NCBI GenBank assembly: GCA_932521035.1
Contig: OW051493.1
Coordinates: 6,200,001-6,264,000, forward strand
DNA: 64,000 nt
From: Oscheius dolichura
Lineage: Eukaryota > Nematoda > Chromadorea > Rhabditida > Rhabditidae
Direction of reading: 5' to 3'
The position numbers and the translations under genes are program-made. Every line of letters starts with the position of its first letter. The first letter of the stretch is position 1. Below are positions 10,101-19,900 of this stretch, in pieces. The notes beneath the pieces are model-generated. The model did not search any database. It saw only the letters and a program-made list of their open reading frames with translations, and was not told where the DNA came from.

Positions 10101-13056
10101 ATGACTTTTTTTGATAAAAGAGAAATAATCGATTTGATTCGTCACGAAATAAGGATAGATGACGATACGGGTATTGCCTCCCGGGTCATAAGGCCACCTA
10201 CAAAGTATAGCGTGGATGACGTTGCAAAAAGATTCTTTAGGCGATCGAAGTATGGAGGTCTTCCATTAAATTTTAGGATTTCTCTTAGTGATGACGAGGA
10301 AGAAGAACAAGAAGATTTCTACACTGTAAGGTTGATCATTCCCCCGGTAAAAATGGTTAGGTACCTTTATATGAGGAGACAAGCGGCACACGTAACCTTA
10401 TTGCTTCACGTCTCCTTATTAGAACTGACAGCAGCGAAGGCCACAAGAAGAAGCACATAGGTAAATCCGGGTAGACATCGTTAGATGAGTTGTAGTCGAA
10501 CCAACAAGAAAGCTTTCCAAGGATCTCTTCGTGCCCCAGCCCATTCCAGAGACGATACAAATTGAGGAGTCTATAATTTCTAAGTAACCGTCGCATAAAC
10601 CCGTTCGTCTAGCATTGCTTAGGAATATAGACCGGGACCTGGCCGAACTGCAGAGTCCCTTGAACGAGTATGGCATCTTCCAGGCTCCCGAGGGGGCCAC
10701 CTCAAAGAAAATTCTCATCCTCTACACAAACGATGAGAAGGAGGTCATTCGACGGATCCCCGTAAGCAGTTTCTTCCACTTTCAAAAAGTTTTCCAAGGT
10801 TTCCGTGCTTTCGTCGACTAGAGTCTTTCAACTTATCAATTTTTGCCACTACAAATATTTCCAAGCCACCGGAAAGGAACTACCGTAATTCCTCCTACGG
10901 TTACTTGTTTAAAATAGAATCTATAGGGGAAACATCGGCGACTACGAGTTGTTTATGGCGGAGGAGGACGAGGAGATCGACACGGACTTCCCGGAGATCG
11001 ACAGGAGCCGCTTCTTGAGCGAGGTGGACTTTGCCTGTCTGGCCCTGGTTCGAAAAGACGTCGACGAGGAGAACGACTCAGGCAGCAGGATGATCGTCCT
11101 GTAGGTTCTGGGCAGAGAGAAGAGTCTCCCCTTTCAGATACATTCCCAAGGGATCCAGCTACCGGATCCACGTCCCCGACCAGGATGTGCCCTTCTCCTG
11201 GCTGGTAGATGAGTTCCTCCGGCGGAGGGAGAACGAGGAGGACAGCAACATTGTACAGGGTGAGCACTGCTCTAACCACGAATCTTTATTGCAATTGATG
11301 GATTTGGGGCCTCAGAGGAGGCTACAGCAGCAGCCCTTCTCCTTCTTGCCGCCTTCTTTCGAGGGGCTCTTCCTGTGGGAGTGGGGAGTCTTTGCCACTT
11401 TGCCGGGTGCCGGCTCCAACGACGACCCGACCCCGCCACCGCCATCCGACGCCTCCTGGGCCACGGTCTTCTTCGGGGCGATCTCCTTCTTCTCCTCCTT
11501 TTTGTGCGTCGTCGTCGTCTCGTCGCTCTTCTTCGCCGGCTTCTTGAATGTCTCTGTCGCGTCTTCGGTCGAGCCCACGTCCTCCACGTCGTCATAGCCT
11601 TTCTTCTTCTTCACCGGGCCGGCCGTCTTCTTCACAATGTCTTCGATGTTCGTCGTCATCCTAAGACCGTCCTCCACCTGGGCAGAGAGTAGAATGGCCC
11701 GTGTTCCCAACACCCGCCGATATCCGATCCAACAAGTCTTTTCGCGACCGTTGCGAATAGGCAGTTGCCACAAAAAGACGGGAAAGAGAGCCACTTGTAT
11801 GGGGAGGATGGTGTCTTCGGCCGTGTTCCCTCCGCTTTCAAATTTTAGTCACATTTTCCAGTTAAAAAAGGTGTTCTTCCTTTAGGAGATTACTCAAGTC
11901 CATTACGATGCGCTCTTTTCAGTCCGGGAATACAGTCTGGAGCCCGTGGACCAGTTCGACCACGCCATGGACCTTACGAAGCCCATTTCTTCGACCAACT
12001 GCAACGAATTCGTCATCATCCGGAAGAACAGTAGGTCCCCCGCCACTAGAGAAATGCCCTCAGGTTCCCGCGCCGGCTACCACCCTCAACCGGAACGCGC
12101 TCTCTACCTGGAACGGCCGATGCTCGACCGTCTGACGAGTGTCATGAGCCCGGGGATGCCGGCAACCCCCGGGTTCAACAATCCCCGGAGCAGCGGCATC
12201 TTTGGTGATCCTCCTTCTGTGCCCCTTAAATCACCCGTTTTAGAATTTCCCGAGACGGACTTCCCCCGCTCGTCGGAACAGCAAAAGAACGGGGAAAAGG
12301 AGAAGATCTTCTGTTTCCGGGTGGACAGACTCCACAGGTTGAAGCCCAAATGGGCGGCCAATCTAGGTGGGGACAGTCTCTATCGATCACCCGGGGGTTC
12401 AGTGTTCTACTGGGACGAGCTGGAGATCAGTCCGTTTGCCTCGGAGAGCGACCGGCGCAGGTCCTTCCTGCCCCAGCAATACCAGAAGACTGTCAAGGTC
12501 CTCTACGAACAGCTCGTCGACGTCAAAATATCAGACCGGGAGAAGCCGACCAAAGGTACGTCACCCCGCCTCGGGCACTCGTCCTCCTCCTCCAGAGACC
12601 GTCCACGTGGTGACCATCACCTGGCTGCCGTTCCCTCCGGGGATGGAAGAGAGGCTGGGCGGCATCTCCTTTGCCAGTCTCATCACGGACTTTACAATGT
12701 CCAACTGGAAGACGATCCAGCTGGAGTGCAAGTCGAAGGAGGACGCCACCGAGATACTAAACTATCTGGTACATCAGATGAGAGACTCGGCCCCTCAGCA
12801 GGTACGGCAGCTGGCTGGGGAGAACAATTGCCCCCTTTAGGCTTGGGGCTACTCCCAAAACGGGCAGAAGAGGCCGTCGTCCGCGGCCGAGTCGGCCCTG
12901 CTTACATTCCAGGCAGACTCCACCTCGTCGACCGACAGCTCCGACAAGAAGAAGAACCGCTTCAAGTCGTTTGCCCGGTTGAGCCGTATCCTCCTCAAGC
13001 CGGACCGAAAGGCCTCATCGAGCCTCAACCCAACCCCCGCTTCAAACGACTCGTGA
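10101..13056 (+). CDS. MAPKAP1: SIN1/MAPKAP1, TORC2 subunit
   Basis: The N-terminus MTFFDKREIIDLIRHEIR followed by DDDTG matches the start of SIN1. Exons then give a CRIM-type region (SPLNEYGIFQAPEGATSKK around 10650; ELFMAEEDEEIDTDFPEI around 10950), a Ras-binding-like segment (IPKGSSYRIHVPDQDVPFSW), and after a 627-nt intron a long exon from about 11886. Next is a C-terminal PH-type domain (FYWDELEISPFASESDRR; VHVVTITWLPFPPGMEERL) and a Ser/Lys-rich tail ending ASNDS. SIN1 recruits substrates such as Akt and SGK to TORC2; the C. elegans counterpart is sinh-1. The first exon uses A/T-ending codons while exons from about 10600 use almost only G/C-ending ones. A separate minus-strand gene is nested in the long intron. 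It converges on the CHCHD gene with 61 bp between stop codons. Confidence 0.88.
11312..11659 (-). CDS. Small Lys-rich protein with C-terminal prenylation-like motif, nested in a SIN1 intron
   Basis: An uninterrupted 115-codon frame lies wholly within the SIN1 intron (about 11259-11885), on the opposite strand. It starts MTTNIEDIVKKTAGPVKKKK, continues with acidic and Thr/Lys-rich low-complexity sequence (DDVEDVGSTEDATETF, KKEEKKEIAPKK), a Gly run, and ends KGCCCSLL. A C-terminal C-S-L-L is a CaaX box, and Leu at the end favours geranylgeranylation; the two preceding Cys and nearby lysines would suit palmitoylation and a basic membrane anchor. The intron is about 15 times the usual length here, which supports a real gene. 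The frame is open upstream of the ATG, so an extended N-terminus is possible. I do not recognise the family. Confidence 0.6.
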   Translation of the reverse strand: MTTNIEDIVKKTAGPVKKKKGYDDVEDVGSTEDATETFKKPAKKSDETTTTHKKEEKKEIAPKKTVAQEASDGGGGVGSSLEPAPGKVAKTPHSHRKSPSKEGGKKEKGCCCSLL

Positions 13057-13117
13057 TACTTTCTAGTCATGTTTTTCCGTCTGTGATATGCCCAAAGCCG
13101 ATAAGAATTATATGGTA

Positions 13118-13447
13118 TCACTCAATTTTATTGTGTGTCTTGAGGCAGTCGGTGAAGTTCTTCAGGAGCTCCTTGCATTGGGTCTGGTCCGAGTTCTTCT
13201 CGCTACAGACCACGAATGCCTTCCACTCGCCGTCGCACAGCACGCCTCCCTGCCCGGCCTTGTTTCCTCCGCCAGCCAGCTTGTGGCCGACCGCGTGGCC
13301 GACAGCGCCGCCGACGGCAGCTCCTGCTCCGGTGCTTGCGGCCTGGGCGAGGAGGCCCGGCCCCTTCTTGCTGTCTTTGGGCGGCGACGGGGCGGCTTGT
13401 TTCTTAGCCGGAGCAGCCTTCTTGAGAGACTCTTTGGAACGGGGCAT
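13118..13447 (-). CDS. CHCHD2: CHCHD2/CHCHD10-like twin CX9C mitochondrial protein
   Basis: A single 109-codon frame from ATG at 13447. The N-terminus MPRSKESLKKAAPAKKQAAP is basic and Ala/Pro-rich as in CHCHD2, and is preceded by a splice-acceptor-like CTAACAG that suggests trans-splicing or a 5' intron. A glycine-rich hydrophobic segment follows (GPGLLAQAASTGAGAAVGGA, then VGHAVGHKLAGG), then two CX9C motifs, C-DGEWKAFVV-C and C-KELLKNFTD-C. This is the complete CHCHD2/CHCHD10 (yeast Mix17, worm har-1) layout. These proteins enter the intermembrane space through MIA40 and act on cristae and respiratory function. Codon use is GC-rich, like the adjacent 3' half of SIN1. It is divergent from the next gene with 158 bp between starts. 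Confidence 0.9.
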   Translation of the reverse strand: MPRSKESLKKAAPAKKQAAPSPPKDSKKGPGLLAQAASTGAGAAVGGAVGHAVGHKLAGGGNKAGQGGVLCDGEWKAFVVCSEKNSDQTQCKELLKNFTDCLKTHNKIE

Positions 13448-13605
13448 GCTGCGGCTTCTGTTAGTAGACAATACCCCCCTTTTCCGAAGAATTTGACCAA
13501 ACTGAAGTTTACATGTTTTAGACCAGTTTTGGCAAACATAATGACGGTCGAACTTGCCACATAGAAAAACTCATTTTGGAGTGTTCGCTGGTGGCTGTCC
13601 TCGCT

Positions 13606-14058
13606 ATGAAAGTATGTCTCTTTCAGTTATTTTTAATGTTCTCCAAGGCTCCTCTACTGCCGATTCCCGAAGAAGGAGCCATAGACTTTACAAAACGTAT
13701 TCGTAACGTTTCTGTGCGCTATTTGAACAGTCAGACGCCGACAAAGGACGATCTCGACAAGTGGGTAGTGCTTCCGTTGTATCAAATGGATCAGGTATCT
13801 TGTTGTCTCACTCATAACTCATTGTATTAGGATATGCCCCTTGATGACGATGGGAAGACATCCATTCTAGTGGCCCATGTTGAGGTGATGCGCCAAGTGC
13901 TGTCCGACTACGAGAAGAAGATGGCAGAAAATGAGAAGCCAAAGAAACGCAAGACAGACGAGCACGAAGATACACCGGACACAAAAAAAGTTAATAATCG
14001 AAAGATTTTATCTTCGATAGCACCCAGTTTGCCCAAGTTAGAAGAAGGTGAAATTTAG
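13606..14058 (+). CDS. Small conserved-looking protein of unknown function
   Basis: I read three exons. ATG AAA is followed by a 36-nt intron (13612-13647), then APLLPIPEEGAIDFTKRIRN and KDDLDKWVVLPLYQMDQ, a 36-nt intron (13795-13830), then DMPLDDDGKTSILVAHVEVM and a Lys/Glu-rich tail (KPKKRKTDEHEDTPDTKK) ending LPKLEEGEI. About 125 residues, soluble, with a nuclear-localisation-like KKRK. AATAAA follows 25 nt after the stop, at 14083. I do not recognise the family. The in-frame ATG at 13639 would give a different start if the first intron is wrong. It is divergent from the CHCHD gene and converges on FAF1. Confidence 0.6.
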
Positions 14059-14082
14059 AATGACATTTGTTAAAGGATGCTA

Positions 14083-14088
14083 AATAAA
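14083..14088 (+). terminator. Poly(A) signal AATAAA of the small unknown gene
   Basis: AATAAA 25 nt after the stop codon at 14058, followed by a T-rich tract. It supports the 3' end of the gene at 13606-14058. Confidence 0.6.
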
Positions 14089-14311
14089 ACAATCACATAT
14101 TTTTTTATTTTTCATAAATAAAAAAAATCATGTAGTACAATATGAACTGGGTACAAAAGTCTTCGAGGAATTGAGAAAGACCTCTGGGAGACTGACTATC
14201 ATGTATAGACCCATATGAGTTACTCGGATGAGAGCGAGGGGCAGCAAACACAATACAAAACAAACACGGCACTGCTCAACTTGTCTAGTAAACAAGTAAA
14301 TTATAAGACTT

Positions 14312-16373
14312 CTACTGTTCTTCCACAAAGATTTGCTCTCGGCGAGGCCATTTTAATGCAGTAAAAGTAGTGTTATCATCCCATGTAGAAATCTAAATAA
14401 ATTTTTGAAGAAATATCAACGTTTCTTACGTCTTTTTTCGGAAAGTCGGAATTGAAAAACCTATACTGATCTTTGCTGAATCCTTTTGAGCTCAAAAAAT
14501 TCATTAAAACATTCAGACGATCTGTTATGCGGAAGCGTCGCACAAACTGGAAAAATTGTAGAAATGCATCGCCGTCTTTCAAACCTGTTCTCCTTCAGGA
14601 ACACGGAATTTTACCATAATAGAATCGGGTGCATTTTCAGCCGGCTCATCAGGAAGCTCACTTTCTAGGAGGGCTCTCCTCGCCTTCTCATCTTCTTCGG
14701 CGCGGACACGACGTTCTTCTTCTTCTTGCTGTTCGCGAATCTCCTTTTCTTTTGCTTCACGACGTGCACGATCAGCAGCTAATGACTTCTCATATCTTAA
14801 ATAATGAAGATTAACAAAACGTGAAATGATCTACTCCTGAGCTTGCTCTTGGCGTATTTGTTCTCTTTCTTCCCGTTCTCGTTGCTCTTGTAGTTCATTC
14901 AGTCGAATAGAAGTGTATTCCTCAACACAAGTCAACAATTTTGTAATCACTTGGTCAGGAGCATCCGTTCCTGTTAAATGGATTATAAAAACAGTTTTAC
15001 TACATACCGTCACAAACATCTACAATTTTAAGTGTTCCCTTTTCTTTTGTTAGCAAGATCAGAAGGGGATATCGATCTCTTTCATAGTGCATTGCTTCGA
15101 AAAAAGCACGCGATTCAGGAATGTTAAGCATTTTAAGCCAATCAAATAATTTTTGTTTATTTTCCCTGAAAGAAATATTTAATAAAACATACCCACTAAA
15201 AACAAAAATGTTAACCTTACTTGAAAGTAACATCCCATCCCCAAAGAACAAATTGATGACGGAGGAGATGACTAATTTCGTCTTTACACATTACCTAAAA
15301 CTTATTATCGTACCATTTGAGGCAACTTTACATTTGTAGCGAAAATATTAGCAGCAACGCTTTTATCGTTGTGAATGTAGATTGCTAAAGGTTTGCGTTC
15401 GGAAAGAGAACGCCCTGGTGCTTCGAAAGCCTCTCGAATAGTGTTATTCAGAGAGTCAGTGTGGAAAAGAGGCATGAATGCTCCTGCGCGACTGCAATAT
15501 CTGAATAAAGCACAGTAGTGAAGTTATTTATAGTATTATACCTTGATTCAAAAACAGTAACAAAATTGTTTAGTGCCTCCATAACGCTATCACTATCTTG
15601 TGGTATAAGGGGAATATCTCCATTAGATCGAACCTAAAATTCAGTGATAAATTAAAGCGAACGCCTTAATAAAATATAGAAATTTAATAAGATGAAATTG
15701 ATAGCGACAAAAATGTGGCCAACCTGAGAAACTCGTGGAGCAGCATCAGCGCTCTGGGTAGCTTCATCCTCGTCAAAAATTACTTCATCGTCCGAGTCGC
15801 CAACATGATGGGCATTACTGGAAGAGGAGGATGGAGCTGTGGCGCGGGCGCGGACTAAAATATTTATATTAATTCATACTGTATCAATCTCACTTCTTTC
15901 ACTTGGTGGGCGAACGTGCTCGATAACGACCTCTTCTTCGTCGTTATAAGACGAATCTCTGAATTAAATGATACAACTACTACTGAAATCAACATACAAA
16001 TCTTCTGGTTCCACTAGTTCCATCAGCTCATGAACACGTCTTACTGCTCGATCCGAAAGGGCATTTGTTTCTATCTGAGCACATTTAAATTATGATAGTC
16101 GAAAATCAGCAAAAAACTATGAAAAGAGCCACTTACCACTTCGACAGGCCTAATATTCTGACCATCGTCATCGTCGTTAACTTCGGAGTCGTTAAGAAGG
16201 TGAGTCTCTATGGCTCTTTCCAAATTCCAATCAAGAGAGGCTAGAGTGCCGACAGCTATTTCTGGATCCTGGATGTTTGTTATCTCCTGCAAAAAAAAGA
16301 ATAAAATTTCAACACAAAACCATACCTGAAACTGCCTTAATTTGTCCTTTTGAGCAGTATCTAGTGATTCCAT
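14312..16373 (-). CDS. FAF1: FAF1 / UBXN-3-like UBA-UAS-UBX protein
   Basis: Start MESLDTAQKDKLRQFQ at 16373. The first exons form a UBA domain (ITNIQDPEIAVGTL, LDWNLERAIETHL), followed by acidic linkers. From about 15640 to 14950 comes the thioredoxin-like UAS domain (SRYCSRAGAFMPLFHTDSL, KPLAIYIHNDKSVAANIF, VLWGWDVTF, YPLLILLTKEKGTLKIVDV). A long charged helix follows (QEQREREEREQIRQEQAQEY onward), then a C-terminal UBX domain (MVKFRVPEGE, RRFRITDRLNVLMNFLSSKG, WPRREQIFVEEQ). FAF1 is a p97/VCP cofactor linking ubiquitinated clients to the segregase; worm UBXN-3 works in CMG helicase unloading. I find no coding sequence for the two ubiquitin-like domains that human FAF1 carries between UBA and UAS. 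AT-rich codons. Confidence 0.88.
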
Positions 16374-17417
16374 TTGAAGCTATTTTATCTGAAAGATTTA
16401 GATTAACGAACAATAACCATATATCAGCAAATATACAAGAAATAAAAGAAGAAGTCTAATGTCATCATCTGACAGGCTGGACGCATTTCTGCGTCTCCAT
16501 CGCCTTTCATAACCTTTAGACACTCTCTCGTCATCGATCAGACAAATTGGCCGATGGAAAGAGCATCTTTGTCTATATTGTGATAATCTGCACATGAACA
16601 TTTCAGAAATACAAAAGAAAAGAGAAGAAATATTTGCAAACAGGCTTTTAGAGCCATATAAAAATACCATATAACAATGTAGTGATTGCATACAAAGTAC
16701 AACTAATGAGGGTGCCTAGTCAAATGAGAAAGAAGTCATGACGAAGTAAGGATATAAACTAACGCTTATGAAAGCGCTCTTCATATTCGTTTCGAACCAT
16801 TCCAAAAAAGAAGCATGTGTTTGATATATAACAATATTTCCAGCTATTCTGAGATAAAGGAAACGTAGAGACATGTTTTTGTAGGCAGACTGTTTCACGA
16901 AAAAAACTGTTCAAATTTCGAAATACGACAGCAATTCATCATTTTGATAAAGAAAAACACCAAAAGCCATCCTTTTTTCCTTTTCATCGCCTTTTTACGG
17001 AATAACTAAAAAATGGTAATGAAACTATGCATCTGTACAGCTACATATTCAGACTTTCATATATCAAAAACATTTATCAACAAAACAAGAAAAAAGCGCT
17101 CTATGAAATAAACAAAATATATATTCGACGATATGATAAATATGGCTAGTAAAACAATTGGGCAAGTGACAGAATAACTCTAGCAGGCAAGACATTATTA
17201 CAAGTACATATCACATTGCATACATGGATTTGAATTTGAGATCCCAGGATAGCAATACCCATCACAAGAATCTTTCGAAAACCCTCAGCTGCCAACTACC
17301 CGTTCCAACAAAAGTGATACTAAAGCTCAGATGATAAGTTGTGATTTGCTATAATTAGTAAAATATGATAACAATGATACAAGAACCAATAAACCGTAAC
17401 AACTCCATAAAATAGTA
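16374..17417. other. AT-rich intergenic region
   Basis: This lies between the FAF1 start (-) and the ING3 stop (-). Reading frames are short and lack recognisable domains. It should hold the FAF1 promoter and ING3 3' UTR. No RNA gene or repeat was identified. Confidence 0.4.
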
Positions 17418-19900
17418 TTAATCCTCCTCCATTTCTTCCTCTTCATAGTCATCCTCTTCTTCATCTTCATGCTGCTCGCTTGGTGTACCGCCCCGGACTC
17501 CTTTTTTAGAGAACAGCTTTGCGCATCCTTCACAGTACCATTTTCCCGGCGGAACTTCAGTCAAGCCAACACAGTCCAAATGAAACCATTGATATGGGCA
17601 CTTCAAAATAGTGAATAATACTTTGAATAAATACAAACATACGCCTTGATCAAGTAGTTCACAGGCAACCATTGTACCGTACGATCCTTGGCGACAGTAA
17701 CACCATCTATCTTCCACAGACTCTTCTCCCGTCTCTTTTTGCTTTTTGTTTATCTTTTTAATTGTTTGTTCTACCATTTGTGCTGCGCGATCTGTCAATC
17801 TGATAAAAGGCTGTGTTTAAAGTTTATGATAAAAACCCAACTTCCTAGGCCTTCCATGTAAACTTGTATCGCTTGTGCAACTAAATGTAATTTTTTTCTT
17901 TTTACGGTCATCAGAAAGATGATCATTCAGTGAAGATGAAGATGTTGATGGCATTGGCTGAAAAAACCTTCCATTTCTCAGTAGTGGCATCCAAGTTTTG
18001 GGTACATATGTCCACATCTAACTAAAGAGGATGATAAAAGTTAGTCTGACCTTGGACGGACTAAGGCTTCTATTCAGCATAGAGTTTCCTTCAAAGGAGG
18101 AAGATGGTGTATACATTGGTGACTGAGAAGAGGAAGCGGCTCCAAGGCCCGAAATGGTATCCTCATCAGTAGCAAACATTGTACCGTCCTGAAACCCCAC
18201 AAATCAATGTGAGTACAATAACTGCGTTAATTTTTTATGTATTCTGGGAACATGTTGCCACATTAAAATTAAATAAAACAGAATATGTACAATGACAGAA
18301 CTCGTGAAATTTGGAATGACTAGATACATCAAAAGGTGGGATAAAAACTAAAAACTTACATTCATCGATTCAATAATTTCCAGATCTTCCCTACCGAGGG
18401 TTGAAAGAATATTGAAAGAGTTAGCGCCTAGATCAACATCATCACGTATTTGATCGTCAGGACCCAGCATATCTGCGAGATCAGCAAAAAGATTTAGACC
18501 TTCGTCATCTTCTTCATAGTTGTGAGCTTCTTTCATATCAAAATCAGCTTCTTTGGTTGGCGTAGTACTGCTACAAGCTTGGGCACAAAATGCAGTAATG
18601 TCTATAATTGCATATTATTATTTTAAATAAGAAAGTTTCACCAATAGGAGGAATGTGTGCGTTGTTTTCTCTCCGTTTCCTTTCCTCTTCTCTTCTTGCA
18701 TGTATTTCCATCATTTTATGTTGTTCTCTTAATCTTTCCTGCTTTCTTCGCATGTAATCCGACAATACACCGTCTTTGCCGGGGCGCCGCTAAATACATG
18801 CCTGTCACAATTTCAGATATAACTTACACTAAATTTTTCTTTTGTTTTCTCAGTAGTTCCCCTTCCCAATGGTTTCCCTTTTCCATAGCGGCCTTTACCA
18901 TTTTTGGCATTTCGCTCTTCTATAATTTTTTTTTCAGTTTTATTCCAACACGTAGTTTACAAAGAAGAAAGGTAAGCTAAATTAAAGTAAGACTTACTGA
19001 GGATATTCCGTCTTTCAGATTTCAAATCAGGTACAAACACATCGGGAGTTGAGCGCCCAGAGTCATCGCTCTCGAAGATAACACCCCTTCTCTCTCTACC
19101 CTGTGGTCCTTCAAGTTGGCGACGCTCAATATCGCGTTTGAACTTCTCTTGGATCTGTTCAACAACTCCTGGATTATCTACAGTTAGTTCCATTTGGAAT
19201 GATTCAACACTTTCAGAAGCCTAAATTAAAAGATTGTATGCCAAAATATTAAAAAAAAACTTTTTTATATAGTTTTTCCAATACGATGCAGCAACGCTCA
19301 GCAAGAAGATTTTTTTTCTGGGATAGCGACCTCATTTTACCAATCTTCTAAAAATCAAGTGTATCCTTTCTAATGCTGGAAAACGTACTTCAGCGATATT
19401 CAAAGCTATGCTTTGTTTTTGGTCATACGTTAGTGATGCTTCTGGTTTGAAGATTTGCACTTCCATCTCCGCACATTCTGCCTTCATTCCTATGGAAAAA
19501 CAATTTATACAAAAAATTATCAATGGTAGTTATTTCGCTATTACATATCTGTTGCATAGCGCACAGAAAAAGTTCTAGTATCCCAAGAAGTTCACAAACC
19601 ATTGTCGATTTTGATTACATAAACACACGGGTGATTTGTTAGTGCCAGCTGTTAATTTTTCCTTGTTAATTTCCGTTATTAGAAAATGACATACCACCTC
19701 ATGTTTAGCTGTTGTGGTAGATGTTCATAAAAAATTGCAATTTCGCGACCAAAAAAACTTACTGGATACGGCTTCGTCCCACTGTCGAATTTGTTCCATG
19801 CGGTGTTGTAACTCTTCCGGCAAATCATCCAAATCTGAAGATTTCTTAGCTATAATATTTAAGGAAATATACATTCAATTAAATCTTCCAGATAGTGCAT
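17418..19900 (-). CDS. ING3: ING3-like PHD-finger protein (NuA4/TIP60 complex)
   Basis: ATG at 19900 gives MHYLEDLIE, the ING3-type start. After a very short intron (23 nt as read) the ING helical domain continues (SDLDDLPEELQHRMEQIRQW; ASLTYDQKQSIALNIAEV; VESFQMELTVDNPGVVEQIQ). A long middle part is charged and Ser-rich, including MRRKQERLREQHKMMEIHAR and an acidic NYEEDDEGLNLFADLADML. The C-terminal PHD finger (17735-17500) has the full zinc set: CYCRQGSYGTMVAC, then CPYQWFHLDCVGL and PPGKWYCEGC. The PHD reads H3K4me3 in ING proteins, and ING3 targets TIP60/NuA4 acetyltransferase. The tail is very acidic (EEEDDYEEEEMEED). The middle is longer than I expect for ING3, so some middle exons may be mis-joined. 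AT-rich codons. Confidence 0.82.

Noticed and set aside
12155-12200. CCGGGTTCAACAATCCCCGG, tRNA T-arm look-alike
   Set aside because: No D-arm or acceptor stem nearby, and it lies within a SIN1 coding exon.
12367-13496. Long plus-strand read-through frame past the SIN1 splice sites
   Set aside because: The frame becomes nonsense after the intron at about 12556; the spliced SIN1 reading is conserved and the later part is antisense to the CHCHD gene.
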